Of a stretch of 50,508 nucleotides of DNA, positions 1 through 7,604 are shown one piece after another; within the stretch, counting starts at the first letter, position 1, and every line of letters begins with the position of its first letter. The notes under the pieces were generated by a model. That model did not search any database and had not been told where the DNA came from. It saw only the letters and a program-made list of their open reading frames with translations. Both the position numbers and the translations under genes were made by a program. The DNA comes from a virus, in IMG/VR virus record IMGVR_UViG_3300013117_000343, positions 1 to 50,508 of that record; one strand, given 5' to 3'.

Positions 1-119
1 GGAGCAATTGGTAAAGTTCTTGTAAGTGTTATTCACGTCTGGAAGCCTAGTCAGGATAACTGGGTGGATAAGGTTGAAGAGTGGACTGAGAAGATACAGA
101 AGGGGCTCTTCAAGGCAAG
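1..119. repeat. Terminal redundancy, left copy
   Basis: These bases are identical to 50390-50508. The most economical reading is a circular or circularly permuted genome whose contig ends overlap by an assembly word; 119 is a word size used by some assemblers. A gene runs in frame across the join, which supports circularity. A true short packaging repeat cannot be excluded from sequence alone. Confidence 0.95.
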
Positions 120-150
120 TGAAATATTAAAAAAGTTCAGCGGTGCGTGA
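1..150 (+). CDS. Small membrane protein, 3' part (gene begins at 50312)
   Basis: This is the end of a 75-residue protein whose start lies at 50312; joined across the repeat it is one uninterrupted frame ending in TGA at 148-150. The N-terminal half is hydrophobic with two short apolar stretches, and the C-terminal half is amphipathic and charged (residues 44-75, Trp and Lys rich). Size and layout would fit a holin-like or other membrane-active protein at the end of the late operon, but no family is recognised. It is followed by a possible gene with a GTGA overlap. Confidence 0.7.
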   Translation, partial: GAIGKVLVSVIHVWKPSQDNWVDKVEEWTEKIQKGLFKASEILKKFSGA

Positions 151-257
151 GGGTTGGGAAAGTAATATACTTTGTAGGGAAGCATACGAGAGTAGGACAT
201 TTAAAAACACCTTCAGGCACCTCATTCTTTGGTATTAAGGTTAGGTTTAGGTGGTAG
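147..257 (+). CDS. Possible 36-residue basic protein
   Basis: A GTG start overlaps the TGA of the preceding membrane protein (GTGA), the coupling used throughout this genome. The product is short and basic (Arg, Lys and His about one quarter) with no recognisable motif. The last 11 bases overlap the 3' end of the convergent helicase-like gene. It may be the last gene of the rightward operon or chance; the lack of its own ribosome binding site lowers confidence. Confidence 0.35.
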   Translation: MRVGKVIYFVGKHTRVGHLKTPSGTSFFGIKVRFRW

Positions 258-1446
258 AGGCTCTACGTGTTATCTTATACTTTCTCCCTCTACCATCTGC
301 AATTTCCTCTATTTCTCCACAATCTAATAGTGTTCTTATTATTATACTCATCTCTTGGCTGTCAGCCAGCCGCCAACACTTCCTAAGAAGTTCAGCATGA
401 TTGATTGGTCCACTCCTCTTAATCATTGAGTGCACTCTCTCTATCACCCCACCAATCTTAGTAGAAGTCACGCTATCAAGTATAGACATTAAATTATTCT
501 CATTAGACGCCATTAGGTTGAGGGCTTCATAAATATGTTCCTCTGATATTAGGAGGTCAGAACCCTCAGATACTGATAAAAGTGCTGATACTTTAAACAT
601 AGTATCATGCTTCCTCCCGTAATATCCATCTAGTTTCTCATCCCTAGTTACACTCATCTCCGTTTCATACCAGTCTATAGCTGCCTGCTTAGCTTTCTTG
701 GTAAATTTTACAGGTCCTCTAAGCTCAGACCTTATTATGTTTAGGTCATAAGTTAAGTCTTTCCTCATTTCCACTTCATCTGGGCTCTCCTCTATCTCCC
801 TCCCATCTGATGCCTCTTCATTAAATAGGTGGTCTTTTGAAGGTCTCTCTTGGTAGACGAAAACTACTCGGGATGTGAAGCCTCCTCCTACTGCTACGTC
901 TGGGATACTTTCGGCTAAGCTTGATTTTGTTGTTGCGGCTAGCATTCCTAAAGTGGGGTTTTTGAGGATTTCCTTACCACCACCTTTTGTATGGTATATC
1001 CACTCGCCTTTGGGACTGTCATAGAGGTCGTTTAGGAGGGAGGTAATGCCCCTATTTATTGCATCCTTACTTAGTAAAACCTGAAGCTCAGTTGAGAACA
1101 GCATACCATAGCAGGAGGTTCCAGTGGTTGACTTTAGGAGAGCACCTATAAGTGCTTCAGGGGTTACTTTTTGGGCAAACACTGTGGGGGGTTTAACCAT
1201 TTGTTCTATCATACCTCTGCCAATATTGAGAGCAGACGACTTCCTGCACTTAGCACTCTCGGCTACCAGTATTACAAACAAGTTGGGATATATTGTATAT
1301 TTAATTCTCGGTATCCAAACTGACCTTCCTATTGCAGCGCTTAATACTGTGAGCCCAGTCCACTGATGAAACGCTTTGGGACTTTCTTGATTGTAAGTGT
1401 AGTCTAAGTAAGTTTCTAACCATGGCTTCTTACAATGTCTTAACAT
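247..1446 (-). CDS. DUF3987-like phage primase/helicase ATPase
   Basis: A 399-residue protein with the layout of phage DUF3987 proteins, P-loop ATPases linked to the replisome. After an N-terminal region (residues 20-50, FHQWTGLTVLSAAIG) comes a Walker A-like loop at 62-71 (AESAKCRKSS), where the glycine normally before the catalytic Lys is Arg. TELQVLL (about 119-125) and NDLYDSP (139-145) follow, and the C-terminal 70 residues resemble a winged helix. The gene abuts the DNA polymerase gene upstream (1446) and is last in the leftward operon. Replicative helicase or helicase loader is inferred from family and context; the altered P-loop leaves activity uncertain. Confidence 0.65.
   Translation of the reverse strand: MLRHCKKPWLETYLDYTYNQESPKAFHQWTGLTVLSAAIGRSVWIPRIKYTIYPNLFVILVAESAKCRKSSALNIGRGMIEQMVKPPTVFAQKVTPEALIGALLKSTTGTSCYGMLFSTELQVLLSKDAINRGITSLLNDLYDSPKGEWIYHTKGGGKEILKNPTLGMLAATTKSSLAESIPDVAVGGGFTSRVVFVYQERPSKDHLFNEEASDGREIEESPDEVEMRKDLTYDLNIIRSELRGPVKFTKKAKQAAIDWYETEMSVTRDEKLDGYYGRKHDTMFKVSALLSVSEGSDLLISEEHIYEALNLMASNENNLMSILDSVTSTKIGGVIERVHSMIKRSGPINHAELLRKCWRLADSQEMSIIIRTLLDCGEIEEIADGRGRKYKITRRASTT
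252..295. terminator. Hairpin at the convergent junction of the two operons
   Basis: TGGTAGAGG (252-260) pairs perfectly with CCTCTACCA (287-295), 9 bp with a 26-nt loop; a smaller hairpin GTAGA/TCTAC (254-266) nests at its base. It sits where rightward and leftward transcripts collide, so a bidirectional terminator is plausible, although neither side has a clear T-run and the right arm lies inside the helicase-like gene. Confidence 0.35.
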
Positions 1447-3734
1447 TATAGTTTGAGCTCTTTCATATCACTCCAAACTTTTCCTGTCTTTATTTCTACT
1501 GGGATGACTAAGGCTTCCCCCACTGATACATCAAATGGGAATTCAAAGTAGTGTTTGATGAACCTAAATATATGCATTGGGTCAGTCTCGTCTGGGACTT
1601 GCATAAGGACGCTATCATGGACTTGCAACATCATCTCCCAGTCTTGAGGGAGGGCATTATACGCATTGACCAAGCCCATGTTTAAAACATCACTTACAGT
1701 TGACTGAGGGACATATGCGATAGCATCCCTAAGTAAGTCTTGGCTCCACCTCCCAAAGAACATCCTTTTTCTATTAAAGGGGGTTACTAACACTCGGGAC
1801 TTTCTTAGCATATCCTCTACTTGTTTGTGCCAAAGCTTAATACGAGGGTAATGGGCATAATACTGATTAAGAAGTTCTCTAGCACGAACTTCCGATTGTC
1901 CAATGAGTCTTGAGAAAGTCCTCGCTCCAATTCCATAATTAGACGCATGGATAAGTGTTTTAGCAAGTTGTCTTTCGTCTGAGGTGACATTGTTAAGTGT
2001 CTTCCCAAATATGTCCGAAGCGTTTTTCTTGTGGATATCGCCTCCTTGCTCAAATAGAATTTGTAAACGGGTTTCTTTTGCCAGAAACGCCACCACTCTC
2101 GCCTCTGCCTGGGATAAATCAGCGTTGACGAATGTTTTCCCAGGGTCTGACACAAATATACTTCGAACCAACCCCTTTCTATCAATGTTTTGAAGATTGG
2201 TGCCACTTCCGTAGACACTTTTTCTACTGGATAACCTGCCAGTTTCTGTTCCTGTGATGACATAATTACACCTTATCCTTCCATCGGGATCTAGAGGAGC
2301 CCTAATATAGTTGGAGAGCATATGCCTAACCTTCCTAATATCCAGGATTAGGTCAAATACTGGGTTTGGGAATTTTTTAGATAGAGCTTGGATTGCCTCT
2401 TCGTCGGCTGTGAGAGACTTGGTCTTCCTGTTTCGTTGAGGAGGGAGGCCCATCTCGGTATAGAGAAACTCTACCATTTGCTTGGAGCTTGAAGGGTTGA
2501 GGGGATGACCCACAGCCTTCTCTAACTTTACCTCCATATCAGTAAGGTCCTTGGAGAGGTTCTCATCTATTTGAGCCCTCTTCTTCAGGTCTATTTTAAC
2601 ACCTGTTCTCTGCATACCGATTAGAGGTTTTATTAGTTTGTGTGAGTGCTTCCTGTAAAAGTCCCAAGTCTTGAACTCTTTAAGTTCCTTTACTATTTCC
2701 ATTGCACATTCCCAGGTAACTACAGTATCGAGACAGTTGTATTTCCAGAGGACGTCTGGCCCACCAGTCCCTGGCATATCTTTGTAGAAAGGGCGTGTGG
2801 TATAAATAGAACAGAGGAAGTCCAAACCCTTACGAAGTTCGGGGTATATACAGTGAAAGCCTACCATTGTGTCTAGCCAAAGGTTTGGGACTTCTACTCC
2901 CCATTTGTCTCTTAACCAAATCATATCATACTGAGCGTTCTGAGCAATAAACTTAATAGTTGGAGATTGGAAGAGTTTTCTAACTCTACCTATTATTGCT
3001 ATCTCCTCTTCACTAGTCCACCAAGAGTTACCAGAGTAGAAGATAGGGATGCAGATAGAGTTCTCTTTAGACCAGCCTAAACCTAGACAGAGGATTTGGT
3101 TTTCACTGTCAGTCTCAATATCAAAGGCTATGTATTTCTCCCTCTCAAGTGAGGCCAGAGTCTTCATAATGGTTTCAAATGAGGGATTTATTATGAAGAT
3201 ATCTTTGTAATCAGCGGGAGGGTAGGGAGTTTTAACCTCTTCTCTAATACGGTTAAAGTCCATTACTACTATGGGCTTAAACTCATACTGACGCATTACA
3301 GAGTCTGGGTGGATGGTGGGAATTACCTTTATCCCATTGAAGTTTAGAATACTCCCTCTACGTTTAATAACTGTTTTGAGACCTGTGAGTGCGTAGAGGG
3401 GTTCGTTGCCTAGAGCTACTATTACGTTTGGTCTATACTTTAGGATTTCTTCTTGGAGTCTTTTATGAGATTGAGTAAGATATTCTGTTGGCTTCCATCT
3501 TTTCTTGTCTGTGTAATATACACTAAAATCATTTTTGGGAGGTCTCTCTTGAACTACATTATCTATATAGCACTCACTTCTCTTAATACCAGTTTCACTT
3601 AGTATCTGGTCTAATACTCTTCCTGCACCACCAACAAATGGGCGTCCTATCTTTTCTTCTTGTGCTCCTGGGCACTCACCTACTAACCATAGTTTTGCAC
3701 TTTTATCACCCTCTCCATACACCTTCTTCTCCAT
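1446..3734 (-). CDS. polA: Family A DNA polymerase with N-terminal uracil-DNA-glycosylase-like domain
   Basis: The 762-residue replicative polymerase has three parts. Residues 1-170 match family 4-type uracil-DNA glycosylases (GECPGAQEEKIGRPFVGG at 19-36, NVVQERPPKN at 59-68, VALGN at 106-110, HPD at 142-144), but the usual iron-sulfur cysteines are absent. Residues 195-345 are a 3'-5' exonuclease with DIE (205-207), NAQYD (266-270) and YNCLD (332-336). The polymerase domain carries motif A with Asp539, motif B with Arg588, Lys592, Tyr600 and Gly601, and motif C His706-Asp707. The residue matching E. coli Pol I Phe762 is His596. The ATG has GGGAGG upstream. The HNH gene end overlaps its start by 29 bases. 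Confidence 0.95.
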   Translation of the reverse strand: MEKKVYGEGDKSAKLWLVGECPGAQEEKIGRPFVGGAGRVLDQILSETGIKRSECYIDNVVQERPPKNDFSVYYTDKKRWKPTEYLTQSHKRLQEEILKYRPNVIVALGNEPLYALTGLKTVIKRRGSILNFNGIKVIPTIHPDSVMRQYEFKPIVVMDFNRIREEVKTPYPPADYKDIFIINPSFETIMKTLASLEREKYIAFDIETDSENQILCLGLGWSKENSICIPIFYSGNSWWTSEEEIAIIGRVRKLFQSPTIKFIAQNAQYDMIWLRDKWGVEVPNLWLDTMVGFHCIYPELRKGLDFLCSIYTTRPFYKDMPGTGGPDVLWKYNCLDTVVTWECAMEIVKELKEFKTWDFYRKHSHKLIKPLIGMQRTGVKIDLKKRAQIDENLSKDLTDMEVKLEKAVGHPLNPSSSKQMVEFLYTEMGLPPQRNRKTKSLTADEEAIQALSKKFPNPVFDLILDIRKVRHMLSNYIRAPLDPDGRIRCNYVITGTETGRLSSRKSVYGSGTNLQNIDRKGLVRSIFVSDPGKTFVNADLSQAEARVVAFLAKETRLQILFEQGGDIHKKNASDIFGKTLNNVTSDERQLAKTLIHASNYGIGARTFSRLIGQSEVRARELLNQYYAHYPRIKLWHKQVEDMLRKSRVLVTPFNRKRMFFGRWSQDLLRDAIAYVPQSTVSDVLNMGLVNAYNALPQDWEMMLQVHDSVLMQVPDETDPMHIFRFIKHYFEFPFDVSVGEALVIPVEIKTGKVWSDMKELKL

Positions 3735-4029
3735 GTTTTACAAACCTCCCCTCTTTGTCCCTTCCTCTAGTGTGCTCTGCATTAACCCAACCAGAGTTAT
3801 GGCACACCACACAAAGAATTTTTAGATTGTCTATATTATTGTTCATTTTATTACCATCTTTATGGTGAGTGTTTAGGTTATGTGGAAAGCGTTTTCCGCA
3901 ATTTTGACACAGTTTTTGGTCAACTCCATTTTCTTGAAGTATTTTTTTAACAGTTCTATAAATGGTTGACCTGCACGTTCCACCTTTCCATTGATGATTT
4001 TTGTTCCCTAATTGACCTTCTTTGGTCAT
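3706..4029 (-). CDS. HNH homing-type endonuclease
   Basis: A 107-residue HNH nuclease starting at ATG 4029, behind TAGGAGGT. It shows a zinc-binding pair LCQNCGKRF, the core NTHHKDGNKMNNNIDNL (His-His plus Asn of the beta-beta-alpha metal fold) and a second pair CVVCHNSG, the standard phage HNH layout. Such genes cut DNA at related sites and often spread as free-standing homing endonucleases. It sits between the polymerase and the methyltransferase fusion, and overlaps the polymerase start by 29 bases, typical of an inserted selfish gene. A role in packaging is less likely because it lies far from terminase. Confidence 0.88.
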   Translation of the reverse strand: MTKEGQLGNKNHQWKGGTCRSTIYRTVKKILQENGVDQKLCQNCGKRFPHNLNTHHKDGNKMNNNIDNLKILCVVCHNSGWVNAEHTRGRDKEGRFVKHGEEGVWRG

Positions 4030-4037
4030 AATACCTC

Positions 4038-4223
4038 CTACTTGTTTGGTCTCCCACACTCAGGACAAAAGTTTGAGCTCGGCCATATTATTGTTTTACA
4101 ATGTTTGCACCTGGGCATATCAACTGCCTTCATTCCACACACCACACAGAATTTGCCAGAATATATAGCCATTCCGTATTGTTGACATTGTTTGTTTGAA
4201 CACATTTTTATTCCAATTTCCAT
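4038..4223 (-). CDS. Double zinc-ribbon protein
   Basis: A 61-residue protein with a short C-x4-C pair near residues 8-13, FCVVCG, RCKHC and FCPECG: two treble-clef or rubredoxin-knuckle ribbons in series. The ATG at 4223 follows GGAGGAATAGT. It lies between the HNH gene and the ParB/methyltransferase fusion. Proteins of this sort usually bind nucleic acid or act as adaptors; nothing more specific can be read. Confidence 0.75.
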   Translation of the reverse strand: MEIGIKMCSNKQCQQYGMAIYSGKFCVVCGMKAVDMPRCKHCKTIIWPSSNFCPECGRPNK

Positions 4224-4224
4224 A

Positions 4225-5490
4225 CTATTCCTCCAATCTTTTAACTATGTTGTTGTAGTAGGTGTTATCTAACTCTATCCCTATCCCTATTCTACTAAGT
4301 TCCTTAGCCGCAACAATGGTGCTTCCGCTTCCTGCAAAGGGGTCTAATACTTTTTCACCAGGAAGGCTAGATAAACCAATAAGACCTCGCAAGAACTCTG
4401 TTGGCTTTTCCGTTGGGTGGATTTTCTTATTAGAGGGGACCCTCTTAATTGAGAAGATATCTCTAGGTGTTCCATTAAGTTTCCTCCCTCCTTTCCTACA
4501 ATAGAAGAATGGTTCGTAAGAGGAGGTAAAGTTAACAGACTGACTTGGAAAACCTCCACTGAGTTTGTCCCAGATTAGTGGGATGTGGTGGACCTGGAAG
4601 CCTACTTTTTCCAGTAGCTCTTTAATTTTGTTGTAATGTTGACATCCGAAGAAGATGTAAGCGTGCCTGTCATCCTTTAAAATGCGGAACATTTGAGCGA
4701 AGGCCTTATCCAACATGTCAAGGATGGTGAATTCATCATCTGGGCAGGGATATACCTTGTTGTGGGTCTTTTTAAAGGACTCGGCTTCGCCTAGGTTTAT
4801 CCCAAAGGGTGGGTCGGCTATGATAAGGTCAATTGACCCAGTTTCCATCTTTCCCATCTCCTTCACACAGTTGCCATGGATGATGTTGGGTGTTGCTATT
4901 ATCTTGCTGGTTTTAAGCCTCTTAGCTAGTTCAGCGTTTAGGATGTCTTCCTGCTTTTGCTTTAACTTTTTAAAAGCTACACTTTTGGACTTCTCTTTTT
5001 TGAGTTCGGGGAAGGCTTTCATTCCCCTAGCTAAAGCTATATCCATGGAGACTGTTCCCATACTTTCACCAAGGGCTTCAGCAGTGTCTCTCAACTTCCA
5101 ACCATCAGAGTCGTGTCCTTTAACTGCACTTCCATAAATCTTCTGTTTAAGTTTGTGAAGCTCAGCTTTTGCATTAACTTCCTCTTGCCAAGTGAAGGCT
5201 TCCCGCTGGATATTCTCCTCTAACTCAAGCTCTTTCTTCTCAAGTTCGTTCAGGTCCTTTCGAAACTTAACCTCAATTGAGCCCCACCTCTCCTCATTTT
5301 TAGTCCGTTTGAGTATTGAGAGGCAGGCTCGGAGCCTTCTCTCACCAGCTATTAACCTGTTCTTGTCATCTATTACAATTGGGTGGATTAAACCATAGGT
5401 CATAATAGATTGGGCAAGTTTGTCTACTCCCTCAAACTTCTTTCTAAACCTACTTCCTACTTGGATTTCGGTTATTTTAATTTTGGGCAT
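4225..5490 (-). CDS. ParB-like N-terminal domain fused to a DNA methyltransferase
   Basis: A 421-residue fusion. The first ~100 residues are a ParB/sulfiredoxin-type domain with the signature IAGERRLRA (about 48-56) and the ENIQREAFTW segment, followed by a helix-turn-helix stretch near 130-155. The C-terminal half is a beta-class amino-methyltransferase: catalytic DPPF at 226-229 comes before the AdoMet-binding FAGSG near 385, giving N6-adenine or N4-cytosine methylation of DNA. The start is the ATG at 5490, behind GGAGGAG and overlapping the upstream stop (TGATG). Such fusions are common on phages and mobile elements and may methylate at bound sites or protect against restriction. No matching nuclease gene is seen. 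Confidence 0.9.
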   Translation of the reverse strand: MPKIKITEIQVGSRFRKKFEGVDKLAQSIMTYGLIHPIVIDDKNRLIAGERRLRACLSILKRTKNEERWGSIEVKFRKDLNELEKKELELEENIQREAFTWQEEVNAKAELHKLKQKIYGSAVKGHDSDGWKLRDTAEALGESMGTVSMDIALARGMKAFPELKKEKSKSVAFKKLKQKQEDILNAELAKRLKTSKIIATPNIIHGNCVKEMGKMETGSIDLIIADPPFGINLGEAESFKKTHNKVYPCPDDEFTILDMLDKAFAQMFRILKDDRHAYIFFGCQHYNKIKELLEKVGFQVHHIPLIWDKLSGGFPSQSVNFTSSYEPFFYCRKGGRKLNGTPRDIFSIKRVPSNKKIHPTEKPTEFLRGLIGLSSLPGEKVLDPFAGSGSTIVAAKELSRIGIGIELDNTYYNNIVKRLEE

Positions 5491-5870
5491 CACTCCTCCA
5501 ATATTTTAATTTTGGTGAATTTGAGTCCTATTGCTTCTTTGTGAGTCATTGTCTTTCCGTCTACTACTACTATTCGTGAGCTAGGTAGACCCTTTATTGG
5601 GTTTAGTTTCTTATCTTTATCTACTGATATCATAAAGGGCGGCTGGTCTGGTTTAAGCTCTGGTTGGATTACTACGGGTTTAGTTGGCTCTGGTTTAATC
5701 TTATCATCTTTTCCACAGAGGTGCGTAATGTCAATTGTGTCCTTTCCCTCAAGTCCACTGATTATCTCATCAAGCATGAGCTTAGCACAGTCTGCTTTAA
5801 TCTCAAGCTCGTGTATGTCCTTGGTGGTGTTAAGCATCTTACTTACTGCTCTAAGCATGTTTATTATCAT
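5490..5870 (-). CDS. Hypothetical protein, helical N-terminus
   Basis: A 126-residue protein of unknown function. The start is taken at ATG 5870 because AAGGAGG precedes it. Residues 1-50 look helical, residues 60-85 are Pro and Lys rich (linker), and the C-terminus is more ordered. The stop overlaps the ParB/methyltransferase start, suggesting co-translation. A copy of the dispersed 23-bp palindrome ends immediately before its ribosome binding site. Confidence 0.65.
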   Translation of the reverse strand: MIINMLRAVSKMLNTTKDIHELEIKADCAKLMLDEIISGLEGKDTIDITHLCGKDDKIKPEPTKPVVIQPELKPDQPPFMISVDKDKKLNPIKGLPSSRIVVVDGKTMTHKEAIGLKFTKIKILEE

Positions 5871-5881
5871 AAGTCCTCCTT

Positions 5882-5904
5882 GTAATTTCAATTATTGAAC
5901 TTAT
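5882..5904 (-). promoter_or_regulatory. Dispersed 23-bp palindrome, copy 1
   Basis: Read leftward, ATAAGTTCAA, 3 nt, TTGAAATTAC, directly followed by the AAGGAGG of the 5870 gene. The surrounding 129-bp gap (5871-5999) holds no convincing gene. Its position in the mRNA leader and its recurrence elsewhere suggest an operator or RNA-level control site. Confidence 0.7.
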
Positions 5905-5999
5905 CAGATAAGGTAGAGGAGGGCTGCCTTGGTAGGAGTGAAAAATGTAAAGAACCCCCTTAGCATTTAACCAGGAGTGGGCACCCCCCTCTATGTAGA

Positions 6000-6377
6000 C
6001 TACCTTACTATCTTCTTTATGTCGTTTGAGAAAACTCCCTCATACTCTTTAACACTAAGAGCTGCATCCAGCTCCAGCCCTTTTGTGTCTTCAGTGTCGA
6101 AGTCTCCCCAGGTTAGACCTAATCCCTCACAAATCTCCCTCAACCTGAATTGAGCATTACCTTCAGGTTTTAGGGTAGTGTTCTCGAATACATGCCCTGG
6201 TTTCAACTTGTCGTCAGTTGCTTTCACGTTAGGGTCTGCAAACTCGAACTCCCACTTTACATAAGGGTAGTTCTTACCTTCTGCTATTGAGCAATTTACT
6301 ACTCTCAACCTGTAACTACCAGCTTCGGCATAACCAAAGCCGCCAGTCTCAGCATTAGGATTTACCGTGACTTTCAT
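6000..6377 (-). CDS. DUF669-like single-stranded DNA-binding protein
   Basis: A 125-residue protein starting at ATG 6377 behind AAAGGAGG. The pattern AGSYRLRVVNCSI, YPYVKWEFEF, NTTLKPEGNAQFRLREICEGLGL resembles phage DUF669 proteins, OB-fold-like ssDNA-binding factors normally found beside Sak4-type recombinases, as here. It probably coats ssDNA during replication and recombination. Unlike bacterial SSB it shows no acidic C-terminal tip (it ends in KKIVR). The upstream small gene overlaps its start by 23 bases. Confidence 0.7.
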   Translation of the reverse strand: MKVTVNPNAETGGFGYAEAGSYRLRVVNCSIAEGKNYPYVKWEFEFADPNVKATDDKLKPGHVFENTTLKPEGNAQFRLREICEGLGLTWGDFDTEDTKGLELDAALSVKEYEGVFSNDIKKIVR

Positions 6378-6516
6378 CAGCTTTACCTCCTTTCTTTTGG
6401 ATTTTGTGTTCTTTAAGCCAAGCATCACGCTTAGCCTTTTTGTGCTGCTTTTGAAGAACCTCCATTGTCATTTCGATGTCAGTGAGACCTGGTGTGTATC
6501 TTTTACTCTTCTTCAT
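6355..6516 (-). CDS. Small basic protein, 53 aa
   Basis: Begins MKKSKRYTPG and is Lys rich (KKAKRDAW, KIQKKGGK). A purine-rich GAAGGGGAAAG lies before the ATG, and the frame overlaps both the preceding micro-gene and the following ssDNA-binding gene, consistent with translational coupling. Unknown function; a nucleic-acid accessory protein of the recombination module is a guess from charge and position. Confidence 0.5.
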   Translation of the reverse strand: MKKSKRYTPGLTDIEMTMEVLQKQHKKAKRDAWLKEHKIQKKGGKADESHGKS

Positions 6517-6580
6517 CACTTTCCCCTTCTACCTCTACATAAGATATTGTTGATATACTATAGGTATATGTGTCTTCCAT
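6503..6580 (-). CDS. Acidic micro-protein, 25 aa
   Basis: A 25-residue frame beginning MEDTYTYSIS and ending in an acidic tail (ESDEEE). Its ATG overlaps the stop of the RecA-like ATPase gene (TAATG) and is preceded by GGAGGGAGG, a very strong ribosome binding site. The next gene starts inside its 3' end. The acidic tail could dock onto a basic replication partner; this is speculative. Confidence 0.45.
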   Translation of the reverse strand: MEDTYTYSISTISYVEVEGESDEEE

Positions 6581-7341
6581 TACCTCCCTCCATAAAGTTT
6601 ACTGAAGTCAGATGGAACTATCATGGGTATGTCTCTTGATGTTCTACAAGACCTCATACTGTCACCAACAGTTAACATCTCATAAGTAACCTTATCTCCT
6701 CTTACAGTTTTACGGAGCCAATACACCTCCTCAAACCCAACCCCTATCTTATCCTTCATTTGACCATCAATTAAGGGAAGGTAAGAAATCCTCCCAGTCA
6801 ACTCATCTTTATCTGCTCTCTCATGACAGATGAAGATTACGTTACACTTAAGTCTAAGGAGTGTATTATTAACTGTTTCATAGTTGGTAAGGGCTACACC
6901 ATAGAGAGGGAGGGTCATAGTAGATGTTGAATTAGCCGCCATTAAGAGTCTTTTAAGATGCTCATTCATGGAGGTATAGCTGTCTAATACCACGGTTTTA
7001 ATCTTTATCTTCTTGCCCTCCCTTTCAATAGTGCAATCATTATCAACAAGAGTTTGTATCATCTCAGCCAATCTCATATAACCCTTAGGTTTAGCCATGG
7101 TTACACGAGACCCTGGCTTAGGGTCTAATCCCGCTAACCTAACAAGAGTTAGTTCTGAAAGAGGGTCATCAATAGCCCATTGGATAATATCCCCCTTCTC
7201 TAACTTCCCTGAGATATTGTGCATCTTGTGAAGCTTGTTATCCACGTCTAAAAATAGAACGGGACCAGGTGCAGTTGAAGCGGCTGTGGTTTTACCACTC
7301 CCTGGTGGTCCTATCAGTAGACAACTGAAGATTTTCTCCAT
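6580..7341 (-). CDS. RecA-like (Sak4-type, AAA_24) recombination ATPase
   Basis: A 253-residue P-loop ATPase with Walker A GPPGSGKTT (11-19), a Walker B-type strand KTVVLDSYTSM, and the core VIFICHERAD typical of phage Sak4/AAA_24 recombinases, which pair or anneal ssDNA. It lies in a module with a PD-(D/E)XK nuclease, an unknown 87-aa protein and a DUF669-like ssDNA-binding protein: exonuclease, recombinase and SSB together. The start overlaps the stop of the previous gene at 7341. Confidence 0.82.
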   Translation of the reverse strand: MEKIFSCLLIGPPGSGKTTAASTAPGPVLFLDVDNKLHKMHNISGKLEKGDIIQWAIDDPLSELTLVRLAGLDPKPGSRVTMAKPKGYMRLAEMIQTLVDNDCTIEREGKKIKIKTVVLDSYTSMNEHLKRLLMAANSTSTMTLPLYGVALTNYETVNNTLLRLKCNVIFICHERADKDELTGRISYLPLIDGQMKDKIGVGFEEVYWLRKTVRGDKVTYEMLTVGDSMRSCRTSRDIPMIVPSDFSKLYGGR

Positions 7342-7604
7342 TATTTACCCTCCAATTTGTCTTTAGTTAACCAAAGGTGTATTTTACCATCTATCCTTGC
7401 TCTTCTAACATAACCAACGCCTAGTTGTCCAGCAAACTTTCTTAATAAGTATACGTTCCCTTGCTTAATCTCATCCTCATCAAAAACTATAGACTTGGTT
7501 GAGTCCAACACTTTTAAGGCGTTTAATACAGTCTCGTAAGGGAACTTACAACTTCTAGTAATAGATGGTCTGTCAGCTGTCTTAAAGTTAATCATGTTTT
7601 TCAT
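7341..7604 (-). CDS. Hypothetical 87-aa protein of the recombination module
   Basis: Begins MKNMINFKTADRPS behind GAGGAGG. The middle looks helical and the end beta-rich (GYVRRARIDGKIHLWLTKD). It overlaps the nuclease gene upstream by 4 bases and the Sak4-type gene downstream by 1, so it is almost certainly co-translated with them. No family is recognised; it may be a small winged-helix DNA-binding partner. Confidence 0.6.
   Translation of the reverse strand: MKNMINFKTADRPSITRSCKFPYETVLNALKVLDSTKSIVFDEDEIKQGNVYLLRKFAGQLGVGYVRRARIDGKIHLWLTKDKLEGK

Noticed and set aside
1-119. Terminal repeat as a phage packaging repeat
   Set aside because: Its length equals a common assembler word size and a gene reads across the join, so contig overlap of a circular or permuted genome is simpler.
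1817-2263. 148-codon frame inside the polymerase gene on the same strand
   Set aside because: It overlaps conserved polymerase motifs in another frame and has no ribosome binding site; a shadow.
4225-5490. ParB domain as proof of plasmid-like prophage partition
   Set aside because: No ParA gene and no integrase; ParB/methyltransferase fusions are common in lytic phages.
5905-5999. 20-codon hydrophobic frame (MLRGFFTFFTPTKAALLYLI)
   Set aside because: No ribosome binding site and too short to judge; left as non-coding space.
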